DNA of 64,000 bases from Helicobacter sp. 11S03491-1 (GTDB lineage Bacteria; Campylobacterota; Campylobacteria; Campylobacterales; Helicobacteraceae), in assembly GCF_002272835.1 (NCBI RefSeq), contig NZ_MLAO01000003.1:62001-126000 (forward strand), written 5' to 3'. The notes below the pieces were generated by a model. It made no database searches, was not told the origin of the DNA, and saw only the letters and a list, made by a program, of their open reading frames with translations. Of the stretch, positions 7,804 to 16,523 are shown piece after piece (the first letter of the stretch is position 1; each line of letters opens with the position of its first letter). The translations under genes were made by a program, and so were the position numbers.

Positions 7804-10197
7804 TTATTTTCTTAATCGGAAGCTATTCCCAACCACCAAAACAGAACTCAAACTCATGCTTAGAGCAGCCACGATAGGAATAACAAAACCCAAAATTGCC
7901 AAAGGAATCATTAAAAGATTATAAACAATACTCAAAGCAATATTTTGTTTGATTGTTTTGTAAGTCTGTGTAGAAATTTCAAATGCTTTCCGAAGACTTG
8001 AAAGCTTATCATCAAGAACCACCACATCTGAAGAAGCAATAGCAATATCACTCCCTGCTCCCATTGATATACCCACATCACTTTTGCTTAAAGCCAATGT
8101 ATCATTAATCCCATCTCCAACCATTACGACTACTTTATTGTTTTGATGGTATATATCTACAATTTGTGCTTTTTCTTCAGGCATCAAAGAAGCATCAAAA
8201 TGCTTGATACCTACCTCATTGGCAACACAAGATACAACTTCTTTTCTATCTCCGCTGAGAAGTCTTATTTCTAATCCTTTTTTTTGCAATACTTTTATCA
8301 ATTCTTTTGCACCTTCTTTTAAAGTATCTCTAAGTAAAAATACAGCTGTAAGTACTCCATCAATACTATAGGCAAAAATCATATTCTGCCCTAATGTTTT
8401 TATCCCTGAGACATCGATACCATTGGCTTTGAGATATTCCAAACTCCCACCTAAAAGTTTTTTCCCATTTCCAACTGCTTCAATTCCTCTTGAAGAACTT
8501 TGGCTAAAATCACAAATCACCCCCTGCCCTTTTCCTAAAAAATTTTTGATACTTTGGCTGATGGGATGCATACTGCAAGACACAAAAGCACTCAAAAGTT
8601 TCTTGTCGAATTCTCCAAATTCTTGCATATCGACAACTTCAGGTTTGCCTACAGTCAGCGTTCCTGTTTTATCCAAAAGCACCACATCAGCTTTTGCCAT
8701 ACTTTCTAAAAAAGAAGCCTCTTTGAATACCAATGCTTTTTTATAAGCCTCACCCAACCCTATAATTGTAGCTATAGGAGTAGCTAATGCAAGTGCGCAT
8801 GGACAAGAAATAACAATTACAGAAATTGCAATGACCAATGAATGTTCAAATCCAATCTCACCCCAATAATACCATCCTAAAAAACTCAAAACTCCTATCC
8901 CTAAAACAGACTTAGAAAAATACTGTGAAAGCAAATTTGCTAAATTTTGGATATGAGGTTTATGTGCGATACAATCTTCCATTAATTTAATCAGACGACT
9001 CATTAAAGAATCTTCAAAAAGTTTAGATGCTTGATAAATAAAACTTTTATTTGTATTGAGACTTCCGGACAAGACTTCTTCGCCCTTACGAATACTTAGA
9101 GGCATAGATTCTCCATTAAGCGCTCGCATGTCTAAAAGTGCTTCTTGGCTTTCCAAAATTCCATCAATCGCCAAAGCCTCTCCGGGCAAAACTTCAAGTC
9201 TATCACCAATTTTTACCTCTTGGGGTGTTTTTGGAATTTTAGTTTCTCCTTCCAGAACAATCACGCCGGCAGGAATTCCGGAACTCAGTTTATCCAGGGC
9301 ATCTCCGGCATTTTTTCTAGATTTAATTTCTAAAAATTTTCCTGCAAATACGAAGGTAATAATCATTGCCACAGATTCAAAATAAGTTTCTCCAACTCCA
9401 CTAATACCTGCATAAATTGAATAAATATATGTCAGACTTGCCCCTACACATACAAGCAAATCCATCCCTACAAAACCATTTTTTAATCCATAATATGCCC
9501 CTATAAAAAATACTCTACCGGTATAAAATAAAACCGGTGTACTTAAAGCAAAAGAAACAAGATTTAAAACATCTTTCATTTCTTTGCCCATACCCAAAAA
9601 ATACCCGGCATATTGGGCAACAGCTATCCACATAATATTCATTGTGCAAAAAATCGCTATAACCATAGAAATATAGTAACTTTTGCGATCTTTTTTTGCT
9701 TGAAATTCTTGAATTTTTGGATCATAAACATAAGCATTATAACCAATAGAACGAATAAGAGTAATTATTTGTGAAGGGGCTATTTTTGAAATATCAAAAG
9801 TAATTTTTGCTTTATTATTTGTATAATTAATATTGACTTCATAAATACCTTCTTGAGAGTTGAGAACTTTTTCATTCAGCCAAATACATGCCGCACAATG
9901 AATCCCCTCTAAAATCAAAGCAATCCGGGAAAGCCCACTACCGGTAATGATATATTTTTGGGCAAATGCAGGGGTATCATATGAAGATAAATCTTGCTCA
10001 GAATAATCTCTTAAAGGTGGGGTAAGAGTTTTTTCTCCTACTTTATCATAAAACCCTTCCAAACCACTCTTTTGAAGTAAGAAATATACGCCCTCACAAC
10101 CATTACAACAAAAATACAAATCTTTTCCTTGATATTCACATTTCTTCAAAGCATTATCCGGATATTCTAAATGACAATGAGAACAACGTTTCATCAA
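7804..10197 (-). CDS. ccoI: Copper-transporting P1B ATPase, CcoI/FixI type
   Basis: A 797-residue heavy-metal P-type ATPase of the inner membrane. The N-terminus has a cysteine-rich segment (CSHC at 5-8, CCNGC at 30-34) typical of CcoI/FixI, then an HMA domain with CAAC at 101-104. About eight membrane helices, the copper-site CPCALA, the phosphorylation site DKTGTLT, and the hinge GDGINDTLALS follow. CcoI exports copper for assembly of cbb3 cytochrome oxidase. The order with the next two genes matches HP1503-HP1505 as remembered. Its end is 13 bases from the hugZ palindrome, and it overlaps the methyltransferase gene by 4 bases. A plain CopA is the alternative, but the N-terminal cysteines favour CcoI. 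Confidence 0.88.
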   Translation of the reverse strand: MMKRCSHCHLEYPDNALKKCEYQGKDLYFCCNGCEGVYFLLQKSGLEGFYDKVGEKTLTPPLRDYSEQDLSSYDTPAFAQKYIITGSGLSRIALILEGIHCAACIWLNEKVLNSQEGIYEVNINYTNNKAKITFDISKIAPSQIITLIRSIGYNAYVYDPKIQEFQAKKDRKSYYISMVIAIFCTMNIMWIAVAQYAGYFLGMGKEMKDVLNLVSFALSTPVLFYTGRVFFIGAYYGLKNGFVGMDLLVCVGASLTYIYSIYAGISGVGETYFESVAMIITFVFAGKFLEIKSRKNAGDALDKLSSGIPAGVIVLEGETKIPKTPQEVKIGDRLEVLPGEALAIDGILESQEALLDMRALNGESMPLSIRKGEEVLSGSLNTNKSFIYQASKLFEDSLMSRLIKLMEDCIAHKPHIQNLANLLSQYFSKSVLGIGVLSFLGWYYWGEIGFEHSLVIAISVIVISCPCALALATPIATIIGLGEAYKKALVFKEASFLESMAKADVVLLDKTGTLTVGKPEVVDMQEFGEFDKKLLSAFVSCSMHPISQSIKNFLGKGQGVICDFSQSSSRGIEAVGNGKKLLGGSLEYLKANGIDVSGIKTLGQNMIFAYSIDGVLTAVFLLRDTLKEGAKELIKVLQKKGLEIRLLSGDRKEVVSCVANEVGIKHFDASLMPEEKAQIVDIYHQNNKVVVMVGDGINDTLALSKSDVGISMGAGSDIAIASSDVVVLDDKLSSLRKAFEISTQTYKTIKQNIALSIVYNLLMIPLAILGFVIPIVAALSMSLSSVLVVGNSFRLRK

Positions 10198-10946
10198 ATA
10201 CCTTTTTTAGATTCTATGCAAATATCTTCTGCAAATACTTTAATACTATAAGTATTTGCATGAGCATAAATTGCTTTTACCTCATCAGAATTGTCTGTTT
10301 GAAGTTTGGATTGATGTGTGATTAATGGAGGGAGAATTTTAAGACTTGATTTAGTGCGAATCCTTGCTTTACATAACAACAAGCTAGCCTCCTTGTCCAA
10401 ACGCGGGTATACAAATCGCGCAATTTCGGCATTCAATCCCATATCTTTGAGCATATAAAAAATGCGATGAGATTCTTTTGCATCATAACAAAATACAAAA
10501 CTGCCTTGAGGTTTCAACAATCTTTTTACTTGCATACATAGTTTTTCAAATGGCAAAAATTCTTCACTCCTAGCTATACAAATCCGTTTATTTCCGGCGC
10601 TTACAATACCCGATCGATAAAATGGAGGATTGGATACAATCATGTCAAATTTTTGGATACTCTGAAATTCTAAAAAATTCTTGCACACTATGCGGGCTTG
10701 GATACCTGCGCTTTTTGCATTCAACTCTGATAAAAACACCATAGAAGAATCTATCTCTATCATCATCAATTCTGCTCCACTCTCTCTAGCGCAAAGTAAC
10801 CCTACAACCCCACTCCCTGAGCCTACATCCAAAATAGAATCAGTTTTTTTCACAAAACCCCTGGCAAAATCATACAAAAATAAACTATCACTATTGTAAC
10901 AATACCCATCATGGAGTTGATAAATTTTTAAAATTTTTTTATCCAT
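10194..10946 (-). CDS. Class I N6-adenine methyltransferase, TrmN6-like
   Basis: A 250-residue SAM-dependent methyltransferase. VGSGSGVVGLLCAR (about 41-54) is the SAM loop and IVSNPPFYRSG (about 103-113) is the NPPF/Y catalytic motif of N6-adenine and related methyltransferases. It resembles the TrmN6/YfiC family that methylates adenine 37 of tRNA-Val. It overlaps ribD upstream by 19 bases and ccoI downstream by 4, so the three form one transcription unit; the same order exists in H. pylori. The exact RNA target is inferred. Confidence 0.75.
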   Translation of the reverse strand: MDKKILKIYQLHDGYCYNSDSLFLYDFARGFVKKTDSILDVGSGSGVVGLLCARESGAELMMIEIDSSMVFLSELNAKSAGIQARIVCKNFLEFQSIQKFDMIVSNPPFYRSGIVSAGNKRICIARSEEFLPFEKLCMQVKRLLKPQGSFVFCYDAKESHRIFYMLKDMGLNAEIARFVYPRLDKEASLLLCKARIRTKSSLKILPPLITHQSKLQTDNSDEVKAIYAHANTYSIKVFAEDICIESKKGI

Positions 10947-11944
10947 ATTAATCCATCATCTCCTAATTTTTGGGTATGAAGCATTTTTCCTTGCCAAAAG
11001 AATCCGTTATTTGCGCTATTTGATATTATTGTTGGAGAAATATGGATTAAAACCATATCCACAAAAGAAGAAAGTGTCTCAAAAAGTTTCCAACCTCCCT
11101 CAATCAAATTAAATCCACAATCCAACCCAAGCTCAGATGGTTCCGAACATATTTGCACATGACGCTCATGCACATGAAAAAGAGGGATAGAAGAATCAAA
11201 CTTTTTATGTGTGCTAAGAATTTTTATATTAGGCGCTTTTTTGCCATAAATTTCTAAACCATACCTGGCATCTAAAATAGGTTTATCTTCTCGTGCTGTC
11301 TTTCCTGAAATAATCATTGTATTGGCTATACTACGTTGATTATGGGTGAATTCTATGGATTCTCTTCCTGAAATCTTACCGCTTTGGTAATCTCCGTTAA
11401 GTCGTTGAGCAATTTTAAACAAATTAAAATGTCCTTTTTGTCTCAAACACAAAAAAGGATAAAGTAAATCTTCGCACCCGGATTCTAAAACCCCACACTC
11501 AACATTAATTCCTGCCTTTTTTAATCTCTGAGATCCTCCATGGGCTTCTCCTTGTCTCTCTAATGCCCCAATTACAATTTTTTTAGGTCTGATATTTTCT
11601 AAAAGCTCTGCGCATGGAGGAGTTTTGCCATAATGGTTACAAGGCTCTAAAGTAACATAAATGCTGCATTTCTCAAAAATACCTTGATGGTGATGTTGCA
11701 GATAATGATGGATATCTTGAGATTGGCTAAATGGGCATACTTTACCACTCAAAACCTCATAGGCATCTTTGAGCGCATTGATTTCAGCATGCGCATAACC
11801 ACTGCGTGTATGAGCGCGAATTGAAAGTATTTCACCTCCCTCCCCTAAAACCATAGCGCCCACAGCAGGATTAGGAAGCGTAAGACTCTGGTATCGCCAT
11901 GCCTCTTGTATGCACAAAGACAATAACTCTTCATCTGAATTCAA
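10928..11944 (-). CDS. ribD: Bifunctional riboflavin deaminase/reductase RibD
   Basis: A 338-residue enzyme doing two steps of riboflavin synthesis: deamination of the pyrimidinone amine, then side-chain reduction. The N-terminal deaminase has the zinc site HAEINAL and PCNHYGKTPPC. The C-terminal half is the NADPH reductase, somewhat divergent and ending with EGGWKLFETL. The start at 11944 has an AAAGGAG site. The -10 box is close upstream, so there is no room for an FMN riboswitch in the leader. First gene of the ribD / methyltransferase / ccoI unit. Confidence 0.9.
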   Translation of the reverse strand: MNSDEELLSLCIQEAWRYQSLTLPNPAVGAMVLGEGGEILSIRAHTRSGYAHAEINALKDAYEVLSGKVCPFSQSQDIHHYLQHHHQGIFEKCSIYVTLEPCNHYGKTPPCAELLENIRPKKIVIGALERQGEAHGGSQRLKKAGINVECGVLESGCEDLLYPFLCLRQKGHFNLFKIAQRLNGDYQSGKISGRESIEFTHNQRSIANTMIISGKTAREDKPILDARYGLEIYGKKAPNIKILSTHKKFDSSIPLFHVHERHVQICSEPSELGLDCGFNLIEGGWKLFETLSSFVDMVLIHISPTIISNSANNGFFWQGKMLHTQKLGDDGLIWIKKF

Positions 11945-11967
11945 TCTCTCTCCTTTAGAAAAACAAT

Positions 11968-11973
11968 ATTATA
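11968..11973 (-). promoter_or_regulatory. Probable -10 box of ribD operon
   Basis: TATAAT on the minus strand 24 bases before the ribD ATG, giving a leader of under 20 bases that is filled by the ribosome-binding site. The rest of the 11945-12197 gap contains no gene I can support. Confidence 0.55.
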
Positions 11974-12154
11974 AGATAGGATTCAAACTCATCTTCATTT
12001 TTAAGAGTACGAATTCTACACAAACTAAAATTTTAACCTCCTTTAATATTGGCAATCTGTATGGAATTGAATATTTTTACTTGCAAATAGCCAATCTCAA
12101 TAAGATTAATTTTGTTATGAGATAATCCTATTTTTTAATTTATATGGATTTTTA

Positions 12155-12172
12155 CTAATTTTATAAAATTAG
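12155..12172. promoter_or_regulatory. Perfect 18-bp palindrome in the sulP promoter region
   Basis: CTAATTTTATAAAATTAG is its own reverse complement and contains a -10-like TATAAA. It lies 26 bases upstream of the SulP start codon. Such a site could be an operator for a dimeric repressor or chance in AT-rich DNA; no regulator gene is adjacent. Confidence 0.4.
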
Positions 12173-12197
12173 CTTTGCACAAGATTAAGGAAAAATA

Positions 12198-13676
12198 ATG
12201 AAATTACCTGTTTTTAATTTCAAACAATGCAAAAATGATATACTTTCAGGATCTGTTGTTGCAGTTGCCCTCATTCCTGAAGCTACCGCCTTTTCGTTAG
12301 TGGCAAATTTTGATCCTATTGTAGGGCTTTATACTGCTTTTATTCTTGGACTCATCAGCGCACTCATTGGAGGAAAACCCGGCATGATTAGTGGAGCTGC
12401 CGGATCTATGGTGGTAGTCATGGTAGGGCTCTCCATAACACATGGTCTTCAATATGTCTTGTGGGCAAGCATTTTAGCAGGAATTTTCCAAATCTTTATA
12501 GGAATTTTCAAATTAGGAAAATTCATTCGTTTTGTACCTCAACCTGCAATTTTTGGATTTGTGAATGGACTAGCTATGGTAATTGCAATGAGTCAAATAC
12601 AATTTTTTAAAAATGAAGGGCTAATTATGTATATCCTTGTAGGGATTACAATGGCTATCATGTTTATCCTCCCCCGTTTCACTCAAGCAATTCCGGCAGG
12701 ACTTGTGGCTATCATTGGATTAGGTTTGGTATCTTATTATTTTCATTTGGATACTAAAAATGTTGCTGATTTAGGCAATATCAGCGGGAGTTTGCCTCAT
12801 TTTTCTATCCCTCAAGCCCCTCTAAATTGGGAAACATTAAAAATTATTTTGCCTTATTCTGTAATTTTAGCACTTGTAGGCTTGATAGAGGCGCTCTTGA
12901 CATTATCTGTCTTGGATGAACTCAATGCCAAAAGAGGCAATGGCAATAAAGAATGTATTGCACAAGGCATTGGGAATACAACTTGTGGATTTTTTGGAGC
13001 TATGGCAGGGTGCGCAATGATTGGACAAAGCATTATCAATTCTACCTCAGGAGGAACCACAAGATTATCTTCAGCCACTGCAGCAATTTTGCTTATCATT
13101 TTTGCTGTAAGCATCCCTAATATCATTGGAGAAATTCCAATTGGAGTCTTAGTGGGCATTATGTTTATGGTATCTATCAAAACCTTTGAATGGGCAAGCA
13201 TCTCAAGATTAAAATCCATGAGCAAACCGGATGCCTTTATCCTTGTTGTTGTTACAGTGATTACTATCTTTGCAGACCTGGCTGTTGCTGTTATTGTTGG
13301 AGTGATTATCTCAGCTCTTGTTTTTGCCTACCAACAAGCTAAAATTAAAGCTTTTATAAGTTTTCAAAAAGATGGGACAAAAGTTTATAAACTTGAAGGT
13401 CCTTTGTTTTTTGGCTCTAGCACAGGCTTTCTCAACGATCTCTTTGATATCCGAACAGATCCAAATAATGTTATCATTGATTTTAGCAAAACTAGAGTCA
13501 TGGATAGCACCGGGGTAGAAGCAATCGATAAAATTACAAAAAAATATATCTCTCAAGGCAAAACTCTCAAACTCCGTCATCTCAGCCAAGATTGCAAAAA
13601 AGCACTTCAATTAGCCCAAAAATATTGCACTTATGAACTCGATGATCCTGATTATAAAGTTGCAAGGGATATTTAA
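12198..13676 (+). CDS. SulP-family anion transporter with STAS domain
   Basis: A 492-residue inner-membrane transporter. The first 390 residues have the SulP/SLC26 core: VVAVALIPEATAFS in helix 1, PGMISGAAGSMVVVM in helix 3, and the conserved block around NTTCGFFGAMAGCAMIGQS. A cytoplasmic STAS domain fills the last 100 residues, with VIIDFSKTRVMDSTGVEAID. The family carries sulfate, bicarbonate or dicarboxylates, and the substrate cannot be told from sequence. It sits between ribD and gltS, which are neighbours in H. pylori as remembered, so it looks like an insertion into that order. Start codon preceded by AAGGA. Confidence 0.88.
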   Translation: MKLPVFNFKQCKNDILSGSVVAVALIPEATAFSLVANFDPIVGLYTAFILGLISALIGGKPGMISGAAGSMVVVMVGLSITHGLQYVLWASILAGIFQIFIGIFKLGKFIRFVPQPAIFGFVNGLAMVIAMSQIQFFKNEGLIMYILVGITMAIMFILPRFTQAIPAGLVAIIGLGLVSYYFHLDTKNVADLGNISGSLPHFSIPQAPLNWETLKIILPYSVILALVGLIEALLTLSVLDELNAKRGNGNKECIAQGIGNTTCGFFGAMAGCAMIGQSIINSTSGGTTRLSSATAAILLIIFAVSIPNIIGEIPIGVLVGIMFMVSIKTFEWASISRLKSMSKPDAFILVVVTVITIFADLAVAVIVGVIISALVFAYQQAKIKAFISFQKDGTKVYKLEGPLFFGSSTGFLNDLFDIRTDPNNVIIDFSKTRVMDSTGVEAIDKITKKYISQGKTLKLRHLSQDCKKALQLAQKYCTYELDDPDYKVARDI

Positions 13677-13680
13677 ATCC

Positions 13681-13719
13681 TTTTTAATCCCTTAGAATAT
13701 TTTTCTAAGGGATTAAAAA
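13681..13719. terminator. Bidirectional rho-independent terminator
   Basis: The arms 13681-13697 and 13703-13719 are perfect complements over 17 bases with a five-base loop, and both outer ends are T/A runs. It sits between the convergent sulP and gltS stop codons, so it can end both transcripts. Confidence 0.92.
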
Positions 13720-13720
13720 C

Positions 13721-14950
13721 CTAATGAAAAAGAGGAAGTTGCAAAAATCCATTGATTACCAGTGCATTAATCAAATCAATAAAAAATGCTCCCACCAAAG
13801 GCACAACAACAAATGCCACGTGTGAATACCCATAGTGATTTGTAATTGTCTGCATATTTACCATTGCTGTAGGGGTTGCTCCTAAACCAAAACCACAATG
13901 TCCCGCAGCAAAAACGGCAGCATCATAATCTTTGCCACAAAATCTAAATGTTATAAAAATAGCATATAAGATCATCATAACTACTTGACACACAAGAATA
14001 ACCAACATAGGCAGTGCCAAAGCCACAAGTTGCCAAAGGTTAATAGTCATCAATGCAAATGCCAGGAATAAAGACAAGCTTACATTTCCAAGAACAGATA
14101 TTTCACGATCAAAAACTCTGTGAATATGCAAGGCTGAAAGAATATTCCTGATGATAACCCCTATAAAAAGACACCATACAAATGTGGGTAATGTAAAGCT
14201 TGAGTTTGCTTTTACCCATTCAGAAATACTTGTCCCTAAAAGCAAAGCTATAGCAATTAAAGCTAGAGACTCTACAAAGCTTGACGCTGTGATCAAGCGT
14301 TCTTTTTTAGGGGATTCAAATCCAACAGGGGCAATGGTATTGTCAGTTGTTTTTTCGGAATTATGTGGAGTTTTTAGACGATATTTTTTGATAAGATAAC
14401 GTGCTACAGGTCCTCCAATAATCCCACCACTTACGAGTCCAAAAGTCGCGCATGCCATAGCCACTTCCATGGCAGCAGAAAAATCATAAGGGGCAGCTTT
14501 GAATACTCCTGCCCAAGCAGCTCCTGTCCCATGTCCTCCACTCATCGTAATAGAACCCCCAAGCATGCCTATTAATGGATTTACACCCATTATTTTAGCC
14601 ACAGCCACGCCGATAATATTTTGCAAGAATAAAAGCCCTACAACGACTACCAAAAATATCACCAAGATTTTTCCGCCTTTTTTCAAGGAGGCAAAATCTG
14701 CACTCAGCCCAATAGTCGCAAAGAATGCAAGCATTAAAGGATCTTTAAGCGATGTATCAAATTTTAGTTCAAAATGAAACATCTTATAAACAATCAAAAC
14801 TATAACCGCAGCTACTATACCACCCACTACAGGCTCAGGGATATTATAATCTCTTAAAAATTTGATTTTTTTAATAAAAAAACGCCCTAGCAATAACACA
14901 GCAACCATACATACTAAAGTCACATAAATATTTAGACTGATTGTTTGCAT
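13721..14950 (-). CDS. gltS: Sodium/glutamate symporter GltS
   Basis: A 409-residue inner-membrane protein with two inverted repeats of about five helices each. GGSITMSGGHGTGAAWA (first re-entrant loop) and FAAGHCGFGLGATPTAMVNM (second) are the GltS hallmarks, and YNIPEPVVGGIVAA lies in the first repeat. It imports glutamate with sodium. The position beyond ribD matches HP1506 in H. pylori as remembered, apart from the SulP gene between. It ends at the shared terminator. Confidence 0.93.
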   Translation of the reverse strand: MQTISLNIYVTLVCMVAVLLLGRFFIKKIKFLRDYNIPEPVVGGIVAAVIVLIVYKMFHFELKFDTSLKDPLMLAFFATIGLSADFASLKKGGKILVIFLVVVVGLLFLQNIIGVAVAKIMGVNPLIGMLGGSITMSGGHGTGAAWAGVFKAAPYDFSAAMEVAMACATFGLVSGGIIGGPVARYLIKKYRLKTPHNSEKTTDNTIAPVGFESPKKERLITASSFVESLALIAIALLLGTSISEWVKANSSFTLPTFVWCLFIGVIIRNILSALHIHRVFDREISVLGNVSLSLFLAFALMTINLWQLVALALPMLVILVCQVVMMILYAIFITFRFCGKDYDAAVFAAGHCGFGLGATPTAMVNMQTITNHYGYSHVAFVVVPLVGAFFIDLINALVINGFLQLPLFH

Positions 14951-15068
14951 TTTTTTCCTTTCTCTTTAATAAAATATTATATATTAGGTTTTAATTTTAA
15001 AGAAGTTTAGCTTAAATTATGAGAAAAAATTTATAAGAAAAAACTGCTAATCCTAAGCATTTTCATCT

Positions 15069-15074
15069 TATAAT
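15069..15074 (+). promoter_or_regulatory. Probable -10 box of the carboxynorspermidine dehydrogenase gene
   Basis: TATAAT 30 bases before the start codon, giving a short leader with the AGAGGAG ribosome-binding site. Confidence 0.6.
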
Positions 15075-15103
15075 TACGGACTTTAATTATTCTAGAGGAG
15101 TCT

Positions 15104-16306
15104 ATGATGAATGTTGTCCTACAAATAGGTGCAGGTGGCGTAGGAGGGGTAGTAGCCCACAAATTAGCAATGAATAGAAAAGTTTTTGGAGAGATTGTCT
15201 TAGCCTCTAGAACGCTTAGCAAATGTCAAGAAATTGCAAAAAATATTGAGAAAAAAGGATATGGAAAAATTATTTGTGAAAGTGTTGATGCCAATGATGT
15301 AAATGCGCTTATAGAATTGATAAAAAAATATAAACCAACAGTTCTCATCAACGTTGCTCTCCCCTATCAAGACCTTACCATTATGGAAGCATGCCTACAA
15401 ACCAAAACTCATTATATTGATACAGCCAATTATGAGCACCCCGATACAGCCAAATTTGAATACAAGGAGCAATGGGCATTTCAAGAATCCTATAAAAATG
15501 CAAGTATTTTTGGAATTTTGGGTTCCGGTTTTGATCCGGGTGTAACCAATGTATTTTGCGCTTATGCACAAAAACACTATTTTGATGAAATTCACTCTAT
15601 TGATATTTTTGATTGTAATGCAGGCGATCATGGCTATCCTTTTGCCACAAATTTTAATCCGGAAATCAATCTCAGAGAAGTAAGCTCCAAAGGCAGATAT
15701 TGGGAAAATGGCAAATGGATAGAAACAAAACCTATGGAAATTATGCAAGTATGGGCATATCCTGAGATTGGAGAAAAAGACTCTTATCTCCTCTATCACG
15801 AAGAACTTGAATCATTAACTAAAAATATTAGAGGTCTTAGACGCATACGATTTTTTATGACATTTTCACAAAACTATCTCAACCATATGCGATGTCTCGA
15901 AAATGTTGGCATGCTCCGAATTGATGAGGTCCAACACAATGGAATAAAAATTGTTCCTATTCAATTTCTCAAAACTCTTTTACCCGATCCTGCAAGTCTG
16001 GCAGGCAAAACAACAGGGAAGACAAACATTGGTTGCTATATGCAAGGCACTAAAGAAGGCAAAGAAAAAACCGTTTATATCTATAATGTATGCGATCATC
16101 AAAGTTGCTACAAAGAAGTCAATGCACAAGCTGTGAGTTACACCACAGGAGTGCCTGCTATGATTAGTGCCAAACTTATTTGTGAGGGTAAATGGGGCGT
16201 TAGGTCTGTAGGTCCGGGTGTATTTAATATGGAAGAACTCGATCCTGATCCTTTTATGGAAGAGCTTAAAAAACAAGGTCTTCCATGGGAAATTATTGAG
16301 AGATAA
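15104..16306 (+). CDS. Carboxynorspermidine dehydrogenase (saccharopine dehydrogenase family)
   Basis: A 400-residue NAD(P)-dependent enzyme of the saccharopine dehydrogenase fold. The nucleotide loop is QIGAGGVGGVVAHKLA at residues 6-21. GILGSGFDPGVTNVFCAYA near 145-165 and the C-terminal GVPAMISAKLICEG are typical of the carboxy(nor)spermidine dehydrogenase used for spermidine synthesis in Campylobacterota. Two ATG codons stand in a row (15104 and 15107), and the AGGAG site allows either. The partner decarboxylase is not in this window. A terminator at 16467-16496 follows. Confidence 0.85.
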   Translation: MMNVVLQIGAGGVGGVVAHKLAMNRKVFGEIVLASRTLSKCQEIAKNIEKKGYGKIICESVDANDVNALIELIKKYKPTVLINVALPYQDLTIMEACLQTKTHYIDTANYEHPDTAKFEYKEQWAFQESYKNASIFGILGSGFDPGVTNVFCAYAQKHYFDEIHSIDIFDCNAGDHGYPFATNFNPEINLREVSSKGRYWENGKWIETKPMEIMQVWAYPEIGEKDSYLLYHEELESLTKNIRGLRRIRFFMTFSQNYLNHMRCLENVGMLRIDEVQHNGIKIVPIQFLKTLLPDPASLAGKTTGKTNIGCYMQGTKEGKEKTVYIYNVCDHQSCYKEVNAQAVSYTTGVPAMISAKLICEGKWGVRSVGPGVFNMEELDPDPFMEELKKQGLPWEIIER

Positions 16307-16466
16307 AAACTCCAAATTAATAAATTCATTCGTTTTTTATTAAAAAATAGGGCAATCTCTAGAGTTTCACGGACACTATAATAGAGCTATAAATTTTGGA
16401 ACAATATTGATAGGTTTTATAATTATTATTTTAAAATATAATTTTCATTATAAATTATATTCAAAT

Positions 16467-16496
16467 AAAAGCCAAATAAATATTTATTTGGCTTTT
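16467..16496. terminator. Bidirectional hairpin terminator
   Basis: Perfect 14-base arms 16467-16480 and 16483-16496 around a two-base loop, with A-rich and T-rich outer ends. It lies between the convergent carboxynorspermidine dehydrogenase gene and the glycosyltransferase gene on minus. Confidence 0.8.
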
Positions 16497-16523
16497 GGAT
16501 ATCTCAAGATCTATTTAAATATT

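Noticed and set aside
8423-9385. Long plus-strand open frames opposite ccoI
   Set aside because: They run antisense within a clear P-type ATPase gene, have no ribosome-binding sites and are serine/proline-rich as expected of shadow frames.
11945-12197. FMN riboswitch before ribD
   Set aside because: The -10 box lies 24 bases from the ATG, and no conserved RFN-like sequence is seen in the gap.
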